Shown: positions 54,936 to 64,000 of the stretch, one piece after another | How positions within the stretch are numbered: the stretch's first letter is position 1 | How the letters are laid out: every line of letters begins with the position of its first letter | Source: Pseudolabrys sp. FHR47 | Lineage (GTDB): Bacteria > Pseudomonadota > Alphaproteobacteria > Rhizobiales > Xanthobacteraceae | Assembly (NCBI RefSeq): GCF_005153485.1 | Contig: NZ_CP039740.1 | Span: forward strand, 1 to 64,000 | Length of the DNA: 64,000 nt | Direction: 5' to 3' | Notes under the pieces: generated by a model | What the model was told of the DNA's origin: nothing | Databases searched by the model: none | What the model saw: the letters and a program-made list of their open reading frames with translations, nothing else | Translations under genes and position numbers: made by a program

Positions 54936-55934
54936 ATGACCGCCCTCTCCGTTCTCGATCTGTCGCCGGTGTCGTCCGGATCGACCGGCGCCCAAGCCCT
55001 GCGCAATTCCATCGATCTGGCGCAGCTCGCCGACAAACTCGGCTATGTCCGCTACTGGGTGGCCGAGCATCACAACATGCCGATGATCGCCTCGTCGGCG
55101 CCGGACATCATGATCGGACAGATCGCCGCAGCCACGCAGCGCATCCGCGTCGGTTCCGGCGGCGTCATGTTGCCCAACCATGCGCCGCTGACGGTGGCGG
55201 AACGTTTCAAGGTGCTGGAGGCATTGTTCCCCGATCGCATCGACCTCGGGCTTGGCCGCGCGCCGGGAACCGATCAGGTGACCTCATACATGCTCCGCCG
55301 CCGCCAGAATGTCAGCGAGGAGGATGATTTTCTCGACCGCTTCTCCGAGCTGATGGCGCTGGAGACCCGGCAGTTTCCGGAAGGTCACCCTTTCAGCAAG
55401 GTGCAGGCCATGCCGGCCGATGTGAAGCTGCCGCCGATTTTCCTGCTCGGTTCGTCCGACTACAGCGCACAGCTCGCCGGCCAGATCGGCGCGGCCTTTG
55501 CCTTCGCCCATCACTTCGCGACGTTTCCCGCCGAAGAGGCAATGCGTATCTATCGCGACAGCTTCAAGCCGTCGGTGTCGCACGACAAGCCTTACGCCAT
55601 CCTCGGCACGCATGTGGTCTGCGCCGACACCGACGCGGAGGCCGATCGGCTCGCTTCGACGATCGACCTCAATTTCACCCGCCGCAACAAGGGCGAATTC
55701 CTGCCTTTGGCGTCGCCCGAAGAAGCTTTGGCCTATCAGTATTCACCGGCGGAACGCGCGCGCGTCGCGCAGAATCGCACCAAGCTGTCGATCGGCGCAC
55801 CGGCGGCGGTGAAGGCGAAGCTCGATGAGTTGATCGCGGCGACGCAGGCCGACGAGGTGATGGTCACGACCATGATCCATGACCATCAGGCGCGCCGGCA
55901 TTCGTATGAGCTTCTCGCGCCGCTGTATGTCTGA
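54936..55934 (+). CDS. Luciferase-like (LLM) flavin-dependent oxidoreductase
   Basis: A 332-residue LLM-class protein with the MsnO8-type layout: [27 protein letters not shown] at the start, [72 protein letters not shown], and the C-terminal [23 protein letters not shown]. It uses reduced FMN. The substrate is not known. It overlaps the upstream end of the dienelactone hydrolase region, so the two may be co-transcribed. Confidence 0.94.
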   Translation: MTALSVLDLSPVSSGSTGAQALRNSIDLAQLADKLGYVRYWVAEHHNMPMIASSAPDIMIGQIAAATQRIRVGSGGVMLPNHAPLTVAERFKVLEALFPDRIDLGLGRAPGTDQVTSYMLRRRQNVSEEDDFLDRFSELMALETRQFPEGHPFSKVQAMPADVKLPPIFLLGSSDYSAQLAGQIGAAFAFAHHFATFPAEEAMRIYRDSFKPSVSHDKPYAILGTHVVCADTDAEADRLASTIDLNFTRRNKGEFLPLASPEEALAYQYSPAERARVAQNRTKLSIGAPAAVKAKLDELIAATQADEVMVTTMIHDHQARRHSYELLAPLYV

Positions 55935-56001
55935 TACTCGCGCACCGGTCTCGCCGGTGCTAAAGACATCCGCCGTCACGCCGCGAACTTCGGAGGTTCC
56001 C

Positions 56002-56673
56002 TTGGGCACCAAGCTCACGCTCACCGCCAGCGACAAGCACACTTTGGGCGCCTATCGCGCCGACCCAAAGGGCGCGCCGAAAGGCGGCATGGTCGTCATT
56101 CAGGAGATCTTCGGCGTCAACAAGAACATCCGCCACATCTGCGATACGCTGGCTGGACACGGTTACGCCGCCATTGCGCCGGCGATGTTCGACCGCTTCG
56201 AACGCGACTTCGACAGCGGCTATTCGGCCGACGAGATCGCGCATGCGCGCAGCTTTCTCGGCAGTCTCAATTGGGATCACATGATGCTCGACGTGGCCGC
56301 CGCCAAGGCCGAGCTGAAAGACGTCGGCCCGATCGGTATCATCGGCTTCTGCATGGGCGGCTCGGTCGCGTTCCTCGCTGGCTGCCGCATCCCCGGTCTT
56401 GCCGCGGCGGTGTCCTTCTATGGCGGCGCCATCGGCAAGTTCGCCGATGAGAAACCTAAATGTCCGGTGCAGATGCATTTCGGCGAGAAGGACGAGAGCA
56501 TTCCAATGTCCGTCGTCGAGGACATCAAGAAGAAGCAGCCGCAGGCGGAGACCTACGTCTATCCGGGCGCCCCGCACGCTTTCTCCAACGATGATCGCCC
56601 GAGCTTCCGCCAGGACGCCGCTGACCTGGCGTGGAAACGGACCTACGAGTTTCTGGCGAAGAATATGAAATAG
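56002..56673 (+). CDS. Dienelactone hydrolase family protein
   Basis: A 223-residue alpha/beta hydrolase of the dienelactone hydrolase family. The catalytic Cys is in GIIGFCMGGSVAF, the Asp in FGEKDESIP and the His in YPGAPHAFSNDDR. The helper Glu is in VVIQEIFGVNKNI. A TTG start at 56002 is preferred because a perfect GGAGG lies five bases upstream and the length then fits the family. An ATG at 55927 overlapping the oxidoreductase stop is the alternative and would add 25 residues. The enzyme opens lactone rings in aromatic breakdown, but no pathway genes are adjacent. Confidence 0.9.
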   Translation: MGTKLTLTASDKHTLGAYRADPKGAPKGGMVVIQEIFGVNKNIRHICDTLAGHGYAAIAPAMFDRFERDFDSGYSADEIAHARSFLGSLNWDHMMLDVAAAKAELKDVGPIGIIGFCMGGSVAFLAGCRIPGLAAAVSFYGGAIGKFADEKPKCPVQMHFGEKDESIPMSVVEDIKKKQPQAETYVYPGAPHAFSNDDRPSFRQDAADLAWKRTYEFLAKNMK

Positions 56674-56684
56674 CGCTCGGTGTC

Positions 56685-56768
56685 ATCGTCCGCGAAAGCG
56701 GACGATCCAGCGCTTGATTGGTTTGAGCAGAAGAAGCGCTGGATCCCCGCCTTCGCGGGGATGACCGG
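56685..56768. repeat. GTCCGCGAAAGCGGACGATCCAGCG-type inverted repeat
   Basis: Inverted halves around AGCGCTGGATC: the left has CGTCCGC..GCGGACGATCCAGCGC, the right AGCGCTGGATCCCCGCC..GCGGGGATGAC. It lies between convergent genes. Confidence 0.82.
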
Positions 56769-56774
56769 CGGTTT

Positions 56775-57770
56775 CTAAAACCACCGCTCCTTGATGACGA
56801 TGGTGTCGCCCGGCAGCAGCGGATAATTCAGCGGGACATTGCCGCGCATCTGCTGGCCCGGCGCATTGCGCGTCAGTTCGACGGTTTTCTTCGAGGCACG
56901 CGGGCCGAAGCCGCCGGCAATCGCCACCGCGGTCTCGACCGTCATGTTGGCGACATAGGGATACTGGCCCGGCGTCGTAACCTCGCCGAGAATGAAGAAT
57001 GGCCGATAGGTTTCGACCTCGACAGTGACATGGGGCTCGCGCACATAGCCCCGGCGCAAGCGGTCGGCGATGGCCTTGGCGAGCGCTTGCGTCGAGGTGC
57101 CGCGCGCCGGGACCGCGCCGATGAGCGGCAGGTTGACGTTGCCGCCGGCATCGACGGTGTAGCTGTTGGTGATGCCGTCCTGCCCGAACACCACGACGCG
57201 CAACTTGTCGCCGGAGTCGAGCGTGTATGCGGGCGCCGCCGGCGACACCGCGGCATAGCCATAGTTCGGCATCGGCGCGGCGGCCGGGGCCGGGATGTAA
57301 GGTCCGCCACGTGGCGCGACGGCCTGCGGCGCGGGTGCTTGCGCCATCGCGGCCGGAGGCGGCGTGTATTGCGCGACGTACGGCTGCCGAAGTGCCGGCT
57401 GCGGCTGGACGTAAGTCTGTGTCTGTCGGCCCGACGAGAACAGGCCGCGGCCACTCGCGGTCCTGGGCTGCGGCGTCGGTTGCGGCGACACATATTGCGC
57501 CTGCGCGTAAGCCTGCTGGGCATAAGCCGCCGAGCTTGAATAGAGCGAACGCGACGAGGAGGTCGCCGGCGCGGCGTATGTCTGCGGATAAGCTTGCGGG
57601 GCGGGGGCCGGATAGGCCTGTGCTTGCGCGTATTGCTGCTGCTGCGTCACGACCGGCACGGGCTGACCGGTCTGCGGGTCGATGATGTACTGGACCTGCG
57701 CTGTTTTGCGCGCGCAGCCGGCAGCCGCGAGGGCGGCCATCAGCACGAGCAAAATCTTGGCATTCCGCAT
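56775..57770 (-). CDS. Polysaccharide export lipoprotein (Wza-like)
   Basis: A 331-residue outer-membrane lipoprotein, lipobox AAAGC at about residue 19. A long Pro/Gln/Ala/Tyr-rich linker (about residues 30-175) precedes the polysaccharide-export domain (YTLDSGDKLRVVVFGQDGITNSYTVDAGGNVNLPLIGAVPARGTSTQALAKAIADRL). An SLBB-type domain follows (RPFFILGEVTTPGQYPYVANMTVETAVAIAGGFGPRASKKTVELTR). It forms the pore for exopolysaccharide or capsule. No polymerase or glycosyltransferase genes are adjacent. The linker is unusually long. Confidence 0.92.
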   Translation of the reverse strand: MRNAKILLVLMAALAAAGCARKTAQVQYIIDPQTGQPVPVVTQQQQYAQAQAYPAPAPQAYPQTYAAPATSSSRSLYSSSAAYAQQAYAQAQYVSPQPTPQPRTASGRGLFSSGRQTQTYVQPQPALRQPYVAQYTPPPAAMAQAPAPQAVAPRGGPYIPAPAAAPMPNYGYAAVSPAAPAYTLDSGDKLRVVVFGQDGITNSYTVDAGGNVNLPLIGAVPARGTSTQALAKAIADRLRRGYVREPHVTVEVETYRPFFILGEVTTPGQYPYVANMTVETAVAIAGGFGPRASKKTVELTRNAPGQQMRGNVPLNYPLLPGDTIVIKERWF

Positions 57771-57854
57771 TGAAGCGAATCCGGGGTCGCGGGACTTAAA
57801 ATCGACGCCCGATTAGCGCTTTATATGGTTAAGAAAGTCTGACTGGGGCCCGCG

Positions 57855-57968
57855 TTCCCTCCCCCTGCAAGGGGGAGGGGGAGGGTCAGGGAGGGGGTCA
57901 ATATGATGACGAAAGACCCCCACCCGCCGACCAAAGGTCGGCGACCTCCCCCTTTCAGGGGGAGGTGA
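57855..57968. repeat. CTCCCCCTGCAAGGGGGAG-type palindromic repeats
   Basis: Two inverted units CCTCCCCCT..AGGGGGAGG separated by a CCGACC/GGTCGG hairpin. They lie between the Wza-like and msrA genes, both on the minus strand. Confidence 0.85.
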
Positions 57969-57977
57969 AGAAGCAGC

Positions 57978-58643
57978 TTACGCCGTCGCCGCGGCCTTCA
58001 CCCCGGTGCCGATCGGGCAGGACACGCCGGTGCCGCCCAGCCCGCAGTAGCCATAGGGGTTCTTGGCCAGATACTGCTGGTGATAATCCTCGGCGAAATA
58101 GAACGGCGGAGCGTCCACGATCTCGGTAGTGATCGCCCCGTAGCGCCGGGCTTTCAGCTCCTTCTGGTACATCGCCTTCGAGGCTTCGGCGGCCGCCTTC
58201 TGCTCGGGCGAGAAGGTATAGATGCCGGAGCGATATTGCGTGCCGATGTCATTGCCCTGACGCATGCCCTGGGTCGGGTCATGGCTCTCCCAGAACGTCT
58301 TGAGGAGAGTCTCGTAGGACACCTTGTTCGGGTCGTAGACCACGAGCACCACCTCGTTGTGCCCGGTGCGGCCTGAGCACACTTCCTCATAGGTCGGGTT
58401 CGGCGTCAGACCGCCGGCATAGCCGACCGCGGTGACGTGAATGCCGGCGCCCAGCTGCCAGAATTTGCGCTCGGCGCCCCAGAAGCAGCCGAGGCCGAAC
58501 AGCGCCTTTTCGCTGCCCTTCGGATAAGGGCCCTTGAGTGCATGGTGATTAACGAAATGCTCATCGGCCGTCGGGATCGCACTTGAGCGCCCGGGCAGTG
58601 CCTCATCTTTCGAGGGCATCGAGACTTTCTTGAATCCAAACAT
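57978..58643 (-). CDS. msrA: Peptide-methionine (S)-S-oxide reductase
   Basis: Repairs methionine sulfoxide in proteins. The 221-residue protein has the active-site [13 protein letters not shown] with the catalytic Cys, [57 protein letters not shown] and a C-terminal Cys pair ([14 protein letters not shown]) that recycles the active site. There are about 40 extra N-terminal residues ([13 protein letters not shown]), as in many alphaproteobacterial MsrA proteins. It probably has its own promoter. Confidence 0.96.
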   Translation of the reverse strand: MFGFKKVSMPSKDEALPGRSSAIPTADEHFVNHHALKGPYPKGSEKALFGLGCFWGAERKFWQLGAGIHVTAVGYAGGLTPNPTYEEVCSGRTGHNEVVLVVYDPNKVSYETLLKTFWESHDPTQGMRQGNDIGTQYRSGIYTFSPEQKAAAEASKAMYQKELKARRYGAITTEIVDAPPFYFAEDYHQQYLAKNPYGYCGLGGTGVSCPIGTGVKAAATA

Positions 58644-58745
58644 GGTTTGGCTCTCCCGTCTTTGTTGAGCCCAATATAAGCACTCGCCCCCGGTTCCGGT
58701 ACCTGAGGGTGATCACGAGTAAGCCAAGGCGGCGTGAAGCAGAGT

Positions 58746-58852
58746 TGTCGTCCCCGCGAACGCGGGGACCCATACGCCGTGCCCTATCGAGAGCGCACGG
58801 AGTATGGGTCCCGGGTCTCCCTCGCTTACGCTCGGTCGCCCGGGACGACGGA
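58746..58852. repeat. GTCCCCGCGAACGCGGGGAC-type palindromic repeat
   Basis: A second copy of the composite repeat at 7650-7745: GTCCCCGCG..CGCGGGGAC, CCCATACGCCG, and CCCGGGTCT..CGCCCGGGAC. Confidence 0.88.
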
Positions 58853-58857
58853 GCCTT

Positions 58858-59175
58858 TTACCGCGCGTAGCCGATCAGTGGGCGGCGCGGCCGGCCCAGC
58901 AGCATGAACAGGATCGCCAGCACGCCGAGGACCGCCCAGCTCGGCCAGGACAGAAACGTCATCGCCACCGGGTCCCACAGCACACCACCGGCATAAGGCG
59001 ACAGCAGCGGCTGTAGCGTCGCCAGGCTCTTCGGGCTCAGCAATGTCCAGAGGTCGCCGACGCTCGTCAAAAACAGGCGGTTTCCGGCGATGGACTTGGT
59101 GCCATCGTAGATCACCAGCACGAAGGCGGCCGCCAGTCCAAATAGCCCGAGGGTGCGCAGCAAAAATTTGATCAT
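58858..59175 (-). CDS. Hypothetical small membrane protein
   Basis: A 105-residue protein with two hydrophobic helices (about residues 5-22 and 72-92) and a soluble loop between them (GTKSIAGNRLFLTSVGDLWTLLSP...). No recognised family. The ATG at 59175 is preferred. It lies between a dispersed repeat and the divergent maeB gene. Confidence 0.65.
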   Translation of the reverse strand: MIKFLLRTLGLFGLAAAFVLVIYDGTKSIAGNRLFLTSVGDLWTLLSPKSLATLQPLLSPYAGGVLWDPVAMTFLSWPSWAVLGVLAILFMLLGRPRRPLIGYAR

Positions 59176-59396
59176 GTGATGAGCATACAATGCCGGCGAG
59201 ACGAATACTGCTCAACTAGCCTCAAACCGGCACAGCCTTCAACCCTCCCGCTGCATTGCGGCATAGCGCCCTTGCCAACTGGCTCGTCATCTTGAGTTGC
59301 CGGGGTGCCTTCCGCTAGACCATATCCCAACAGCTTGGCCGCGGACCTCTCCGGGGAAAGAAAAGCTGCAAGAAAAACTGCCCCCATGGAGTGAAA

Positions 59397-61661
<2,265 letters not shown>

Positions 61662-61685
61662 CCGCCGACGCCCGGAGACACCTCA

Positions 61686-62579
61686 ATGACTGCTTCCCTG
61701 TCCGGCGTCATCGCCGCGATCGCCACCCCGCTCGACGAGAATTTGTCGCCGGATATACCGCGCGCCATGAAGCTGGCGCGCTGGCTGCTCGACAATGGCT
61801 GCGACGGCCTCAACGTGCTCGGCTCGACCGGCGAGGCGACCTCGTTCTCGGTCGAGGAGCGCAAGGCGGTGATGAGTGCCTACAAGACCAACGGATTGCC
61901 GATGGACCGCCTGATGGTAGGCACCGGGGCCGCATCGATCGCCGACGCCATCGCGCTGACGCGCCACGCCGCCGAACTCGGCTTCGCCGGCGCGCTGGTG
62001 CTGCCGCCGTTCTACTACAAGGGCGTGCCGGATGACGGCCTGGTCGCCTATATCGGCGCGCTCGTCGAGGCGACCGCCAGCCAGAAGCTGCCGATCTATC
62101 TCTATCATTACCCGCAGCTTTCCGGCGTGCCGTGGCATGTCGAGCTGATCAAGCGCCTACGCCAGAACTTCCCCGGACGCATCGTCGGCCTCAAGGACTC
62201 GTCGGGCGACATGGCCTATGCGCGCTCGGTGGCGGCGATCGCCAAGGACTTTGCCACCTTCCCGTCGACCGAGGCCTGCCTGCTCGACGCCCGCAAGGGC
62301 GAATTCGCCGGCTGCATCTCGGCGACCGCCAATGTGAATGCCGACCTTTGCCAGCGCGCCTGGAAGGATGGCGATGCCGCCGCGCATGACAATGCGGTCG
62401 CGATCCGCAAACTGTTCGAGGGCCGGCCACTGGTGCCCGGGGTCAAAACACTGCTCGGCCACATCCATGCCGATACGACCCTCGCCCGTGTCCGCCCTCC
62501 CTTTGCCGCCGTGTCGGCCGCCGACCGGACCGCCATTACCGCCGGTTACGACGCCATCCGGGCCCAAAACGCCGCCTAA
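61686..62579 (+). CDS. Dihydrodipicolinate synthase / N-acetylneuraminate lyase family protein
   Basis: A 297-residue class I aldolase-fold enzyme. Visible are LNVLGSTGEATSFSVEERKAV, the catalytic Tyr in IYLYHYPQLSG and the Schiff-base Lys in RIVGLKDSSGDMAYA. True lysine DHDPS usually has YNVPxRT in place of YHYPQLSG, so this is more likely another pyruvate aldolase or lyase of the family. It is 24 bases downstream of maeB and may be co-transcribed with it. Confidence 0.92.
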   Translation: MTASLSGVIAAIATPLDENLSPDIPRAMKLARWLLDNGCDGLNVLGSTGEATSFSVEERKAVMSAYKTNGLPMDRLMVGTGAASIADAIALTRHAAELGFAGALVLPPFYYKGVPDDGLVAYIGALVEATASQKLPIYLYHYPQLSGVPWHVELIKRLRQNFPGRIVGLKDSSGDMAYARSVAAIAKDFATFPSTEACLLDARKGEFAGCISATANVNADLCQRAWKDGDAAAHDNAVAIRKLFEGRPLVPGVKTLLGHIHADTTLARVRPPFAAVSAADRTAITAGYDAIRAQNAA

Positions 62580-62650
62580 GGGGCTGGAAACGCCCGGATT
62601 CTTCGGGCGTTGACGCCCGGGCGTAGGCCAACTATAAGCCACGCGCAATT

Positions 62651-62682
62651 GGGGCCGGATTTCCGGCCCCGTTTATTCTTGG
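62651..62682 (+). terminator. Terminator after the DHDPS-family gene
   Basis: A perfect 9-bp GGGGCCGGA/TCCGGCCCC stem with a two-base loop is followed by GTTTATTCTT. It could end the maeB transcript before rpsT. Confidence 0.75.
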
Positions 62683-62756
62683 CAACAGACGGGCTCGTGA
62701 GCGCGGCACTTCCGCCGCATGCGGCCAGTCGCGTTAGAGACCGAACGAGATTTCAG

Positions 62757-63023
62757 ATGGCCAACACCAAGTCCGCCCGCAAGGCGACCCGCAAGATCGC
62801 GCGCCGCACCGCGATCAACAAGTCGCGCCGCACCGTGCTGCGCAATTCGGTGCGCAAGGTTGAAGAAGCGATCACCGCCGGCGACCGCACCGCGGCCGTC
62901 GAGGCGTTCAAGACTGCGGAGCCCGCGATCATGCGTGCGGCGCAGCGCGGTACCGTTCACAAGAACACCGCCAGCCGCAAGGTCTCGCGCCTCTCGCACG
63001 CGATCGCCAAGCTCGGCAAGTAA
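62757..63023 (+). CDS. rpsT: 30S ribosomal protein S20
   Basis: An 88-residue ribosomal protein rich in Lys, Arg and Ala, beginning [25 protein letters not shown] and ending [19 protein letters not shown], both characteristic of S20. It binds 16S rRNA early in 30S assembly. The ATG at 62757 gives the standard length. In many alphaproteobacteria rpsT lies just upstream of dnaA, and the start at the right edge fits that. Confidence 0.97.
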   Translation: MANTKSARKATRKIARRTAINKSRRTVLRNSVRKVEEAITAGDRTAAVEAFKTAEPAIMRAAQRGTVHKNTASRKVSRLSHAIAKLGK

Positions 63024-63948
63024 TCGGCGAGTAAGCTGCAGCAGCCGAGTTCGCCGAACTCGGCGGAATGGCGACTGGTACCGCCCGCGCCGCAGCATAC
63101 ACCGCAAGAACGCCGGGCCGCACAACGCGACGTTCGGCACTGCGGAATTGTTTGGCGCTTTTTCAAAAAATCGATGACAATGACATGGCGCGGACGTTGA
63201 CGACGTTCCGCGCCCGCGCGCGTTCGTCAAACCGTCATGAGCGTGTCAGACAGGTGTGGGCGTTACGCATATTCAGCGTTTCTATGATTTTCTTTTTGCG
63301 ACAACTCAATAATCGCAACGATTTTCGCACCGGGGCTACCTTCATTCATCGCACAAAAAATTCGGCGTTTACATAATGACTTAGGCCGAATGTGACGGCG
63401 AGGACCCGGAAATGCCTGTGCCACAATGGCAAAGCGACCTCGGACGTGGCGTTTTTTTCAAACAACATACCGCTGCATCTTAGATCGCCGGCACGCGCAA
63501 TTCCGCACGACTCATCAACATGTTGGTTAGCGAACGGTAGAAAATTCGAACATGTCGCTGCGCGCCGCACAACTGGAGCGCAGTAATCGTCCGACAATTC
63601 GAAATTGCTCAGCCGCGCACGTCGTGTATTTTGACAAACGCGCCCGGACATTCTCCGCGGCGCATTCAGAAACAAGGAATGGTTCTGCGCTCATTGGCAG
63701 ATGAGAACGGCTATCTGTTGCCCGGTGGCGGGAGTTCCGCCGGCAAAAAAGATGAGCGGGCATGACGACAATCTTGATTTGCCCGCGCCGGAATTCTCGC
63801 TGACGATGAAAAGACTGAGTGGTACCTGAGGCGGATCGAAGCGTCGCAAAGTCGAATTGAAAGCAGTTCGGATTTGGCGAAGATGGATCGGCAACAGGAC
63901 CAGATCGATAGCGAGCCTGGGCGAAAGCCCGAAGATGGGGGGACTGTG
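63024..63948. other. Gene-free region downstream of rpsT
   Basis: These 925 bases have no convincing gene. The base composition is lower in GC than the rest, with T/A-rich patches near 63275-63310 and 63340-63380. I looked for DnaA boxes (TTATNCACA and close variants) on both strands and saw none. Open frames on the minus strand near 63691-63992 have biased, non-coding-looking composition. The region may hold the promoter and leader of the next gene. Confidence 0.6.
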
Positions 63949-64000
63949 ATGATGGCGAACTCTGACACGAATAATGGTGACGGCGTCTCCACGACGTTCT
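63949..64000 (+). CDS. Start of a cut gene, possibly dnaA
   Basis: A coding start at ATGATG (63949/63952) has a GGGGGGA ribosome site five bases upstream. The 17 visible residues (MMANSDTNNGDGVSTTF) are polar and do not identify a family. Position alone, after rpsT, suggests dnaA with a short N-terminal extension. The frame is open upstream to 63778 with a helical, charged sequence (EKTEWYLRRIEASQSRI), so a start at 63883 is an alternative. Confidence 0.35.
   Translation, partial: MMANSDTNNGDGVSTTF

Noticed and set aside
63024..63948. Chromosome origin (oriC)
   Set aside because: No DnaA box, no repeated 13-mers and no parS-like site was recognised by eye. Gene position alone is not enough.

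Overview
The window looks like a chromosome segment of a GC-rich alphaproteobacterium of the order Hyphomicrobiales, most likely near Bradyrhizobium, Rhodopseudomonas or Pseudolabrys. The reasons are the gene content (sdhCDAB, leuB and asd in this context, an IalB-type protein next to rlmN, a Tad pilus locus, rpsT at the right edge) and several families of interspersed palindromic repeats that I associate with these genomes. The assignment rests on gene recognition and not on a database search.

Layout. Bases 1-5526 form one giant imperfect palindrome. The left arm (1-2730) is an indel-ridden reverse-complement copy of 2803-5526, so the left-arm genes are broken duplicates. This is most simply a fold-back long-read artefact at a contig end. 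The right arm carries the end of a bactofilin gene, a CitE/HpcH-type CoA lyase, a DUF429 protein and part of a large membrane protein. From 6.9 to 14.1 kb follow a beta-carbonic anhydrase, asd, two secreted or anchored unknowns, leuB, a mesaconyl-CoA hydratase-like gene, an isochorismatase-fold protein with Ser at the nucleophile position, and a LysR regulator. The sdhCDAB operon spans 14.4-17.8 kb. Then come a SnoaL-like protein, a PDZ-M48 protease, a lipoprotein, a carboxymuconolactone decarboxylase-family protein, argG, a PAP2 protein, a DsbA-like isomerase, rlmN, an IalB protein and a quinone oxidoreductase.

Between 27.7 and 29.45 kb lies an accessory-looking stretch. It has two orphan genes, dispersed repeats, and two near-identical 44-bp promoter/operator-like modules in direct orientation, one of which reads into a hairpin-rich region without a convincing protein. 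An HU gene and a Na+/H+ antiporter follow.

From 31.85 to 41.4 kb, on the minus strand, is a Tad/Cpa pilus machine: TadG-like, CpaB, CpaC, a small lipoprotein, CpaE, CpaF, TadB, TadC and a TadD-like TPR lipoprotein. Pilin and prepilin peptidase are not in the window. An EamA transporter and tRNA-Arg(CCG) precede a six-gene Mrp cation/proton antiporter operon with fused A-B subunits (43.0-48.9 kb). A copper-handling group follows on the minus strand (DUF411, multicopper oxidase, small Cys-rich exported protein).

The last part holds an FAH-family enzyme, a single-domain response regulator, DUF427, a PDZ protein with a trypsin-like domain that has lost its whole catalytic triad, a luciferase-like oxidoreductase, a dienelactone hydrolase, a Wza-like exporter, msrA, maeB, a DHDPS-family enzyme and rpsT. 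A gene-free stretch of about 0.9 kb leads to a cut coding start that may be dnaA.

No clear novel defence, CRISPR or mobile system is visible. The most useful leads are the palindrome, the twin promoter modules with the structured region, and the pseudo-enzymes.
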